This document shows, piece after piece, positions 15,693 through 16,705 of a stretch of 16,705 bases of DNA; position 1 is the stretch's first letter, and every line of letters starts with the position of its first letter. This stretch comes from Betaproteobacteria bacterium (lineage in GTDB: Bacteria; Pseudomonadota; Gammaproteobacteria; Burkholderiales; SG8-39), in the NCBI GenBank assembly GCA_009693435.1, contig SHXF01000092.1, forward strand, positions 1 to 16,705, in the 5' to 3' direction. Both the position numbers and the translations under genes were made by a program. The notes below the pieces were generated by a model, which was given only the letters and a program-made list of their open reading frames with translations, had not been told where the DNA came from and did no database searches.

Positions 15693-15812
15693 ATGGTTCA
15701 AACCCCGACGCGAGAACTTCTACGCAGAGCCATGGGGCGCCAGGAGTTCGCCGGCGAAACCATTTTTACGGAGCCGGATCTCATGCCGGCCGGGATTCGG
15801 GCAAGGGATTGA
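15693..15812 (+). CDS. Small ORF of 39 codons, unrecognised
   Basis: An ATG at 15693, 12 bp after the aldolase stop and 5 bp after AGGA (15684-15687), opens a frame encoding MVQTPTRELLRRAMGRQEFA and ending MPAGIRARD before TGA 15810-15812. No domain, signal peptide or membrane segment is seen. Its position and ribosome binding site fit a co-transcribed small gene, or the preserved start of a truncated one. Composition is ordinary for the window. Chance cannot be excluded. Confidence 0.3.
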   Translation: MVQTPTRELLRRAMGRQEFAGETIFTEPDLMPAGIRARD

Positions 15813-15894
15813 TACAGCCGGATCGGTCTTTTTCCCGGTGAAATCCCGAGTCAGGTCATCCGCCGCGACAGACGCGCGTTCATCAGATAACATC

Positions 15895-16560
15895 ATGGCC
15901 CTCACCCGAGCAGATCTCGAATCCGACCGCATGCGCACCATGGTGTGCGCTTCCGCACCGGGTATCGAAGTCCTCTCCCACGAAGATCTGGACGCCTCCC
16001 TGCATGCCCTGCTGCGGGACAAGCCGCCGGGGGACGTCTGGCTGTTCGGCTATGGTTCACTGGTGTGGAACCCCATCGTCCACCACGAAGAACGGCGCAT
16101 CGCCCGGGTACACGGCTATCACCGGCGTTTCTGCCTTTGGTCACGGGTCGGACGCGGCACACCCGACAAGCCTGGCCTGGTGCTGGGACTCGACGCAGGC
16201 GGGTGCTGCCACGGCGTCGCCTTCCGCATCAACGCGGGCCACGCCGAGGAAGAACTGCGCCTCCTGTGGCGGCGCGAAATGGTGACCGACTCCTACTGCC
16301 CGCGCTGGGTGACCCTGAGCGCGGGCGATACGCTGCTGACCGCCCTCACCTTCATCATCAACCGCAAGCACCCGAGCTACGCGGGCAAGTTGCCGCTCGA
16401 GACAGTGTTGCATTCCATGACTACCGCCCGCGGGTACCTCGGCACGCCGGCCGAGTATCTGCTGGAAACCGTGCGCGGCCTGCTGGAGCACGGCGTGCGC
16501 GACCGGTACCTGCTGGAACTGCGGCGCCGGGTGCTGGCGACCCACCCCGAGCTGGCTTGA
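15895..16560 (+). CDS. ChaC-like gamma-glutamylcyclotransferase
   Basis: ChaC enzymes cleave glutathione to 5-oxoproline and Cys-Gly. The 221-residue product has DVWLFGYGSLVWNP (47-60), the glycine-rich YGSL substrate loop, then VHGYHRRFCLWSRVGRGTPDKPGLVLGLD (72-100), CCHGVAFRI, and LLWRREMVTDSYCPRWV (124-139), where E128 is the candidate general acid/base. NRKHPSYAG and RGYLGTPAEYLLETVRGLLEHGVRD are typical of the bacterial ChaC C-terminus. I chose ATG 15895; a GTG at 15838 would add 19 residues of unfamiliar sequence. Neither has a clear Shine-Dalgarno. It follows ~80 bp without a gene and is not obviously linked to the aldolase. Confidence 0.92.
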   Translation: MALTRADLESDRMRTMVCASAPGIEVLSHEDLDASLHALLRDKPPGDVWLFGYGSLVWNPIVHHEERRIARVHGYHRRFCLWSRVGRGTPDKPGLVLGLDAGGCCHGVAFRINAGHAEEELRLLWRREMVTDSYCPRWVTLSAGDTLLTALTFIINRKHPSYAGKLPLETVLHSMTTARGYLGTPAEYLLETVRGLLEHGVRDRYLLELRRRVLATHPELA

Positions 16561-16645
16561 GAGGCTGTGATTTTTTCAATTTTAGCAGTTGGCATTTGAG
16601 CACAGAGGTGATTCACTCCACTGCGGAATGAAATATGCGATAGGC

Positions 16646-16705
16646 ATGAAATTACTCGCTACCGACCGTTTATTTGACGATTTCTCTGCTTTTTCTACCT
16701 TCAGC
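16646..16705 (+). CDS. Possible gene start at right edge
   Basis: An ATG at 16646, with a weak ATAGG just before it, opens a frame (MKLLATDRLFDDFSAFSTFS) that continues to the end of the window. The preceding ~85 bases and this segment are clearly AT-richer than the rest of the window. Twenty codons are too few to identify; a mobile-element gene or an ordinary gene are both possible. Confidence 0.25.
   Translation, partial: MKLLATDRLFDDFSAFSTFS

Overview
The window is about 62% GC by eye and carries genes typical of a betaproteobacterium, most likely Burkholderiales. The evidence is the tRNA-Tyr/tRNA-Gly/tRNA-Thr/tuf order, a TetR-regulated phenylacetyl-CoA epoxidase operon, a one-chain indolepyruvate:ferredoxin oxidoreductase, and a Bug-family periplasmic binding protein. 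I cannot assign a genus or species from sequence alone.

Layout. (1) 1-670, minus strand: a near-consensus promoter drives tRNA-Tyr, tRNA-Gly, tRNA-Thr and the start of tuf (EF-Tu), which runs off the left edge. (2) 754-5044, plus strand: the phenylacetyl-CoA epoxidase genes paaA, paaB, paaC, a collapsed paaD remnant, paaE, and a TetR-family regulator. A 12-bp palindrome lies between the -35 and -10 boxes of the paaA promoter and is the natural operator for that regulator. (3) 5164-6114: a metallo-beta-lactamase-fold protein that lacks half of the usual metal ligands. (4) 6140-9241: a TPR-glycosyltransferase fusion coupled by a TGATG overlap to a second, GT-B-like glycosyltransferase, then an alpha/beta hydrolase with its own strong ribosome binding site. 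(5) 9382-12927: an 1181-residue indolepyruvate/arylpyruvate:ferredoxin oxidoreductase. (6) 13096-14801, minus strand: a maleate-isomerase/Asp-Glu-racemase-fold protein lacking both usual catalytic cysteines, coupled by a TGATG overlap to a Bug solute-binding protein. An RraA-like aldolase (15069-15680) is divergent from this pair, and the region between holds two short tandem duplications. (7) 15693-16560: a 39-codon ORF of unknown identity and a ChaC-like gamma-glutamylcyclotransferase. The last ~140 bases are AT-rich, with a possible gene start at the right edge.

How the parts may work together. PaaABCE epoxidises the ring of phenylacetyl-CoA. The 2-oxoacid oxidoreductase could make arylacetyl-CoA directly from arylpyruvates (from Phe, Tyr or Trp), so it may feed the same pathway, although it is several genes away and not visibly co-transcribed. 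Ring opening and beta-oxidation genes (paaG, paaZ, paaF, paaH, paaJ, paaK) are not in this window. The Bug protein, isomerase-fold protein and RraA aldolase look like a small carboxylic-acid uptake and breakdown module. The most notable observation is the remnant of paaD, the usual accessory maturation gene, in an otherwise intact epoxidase operon. It keeps its paaC-overlapping start and a recognisable C-terminus but has lost nearly all of its middle.
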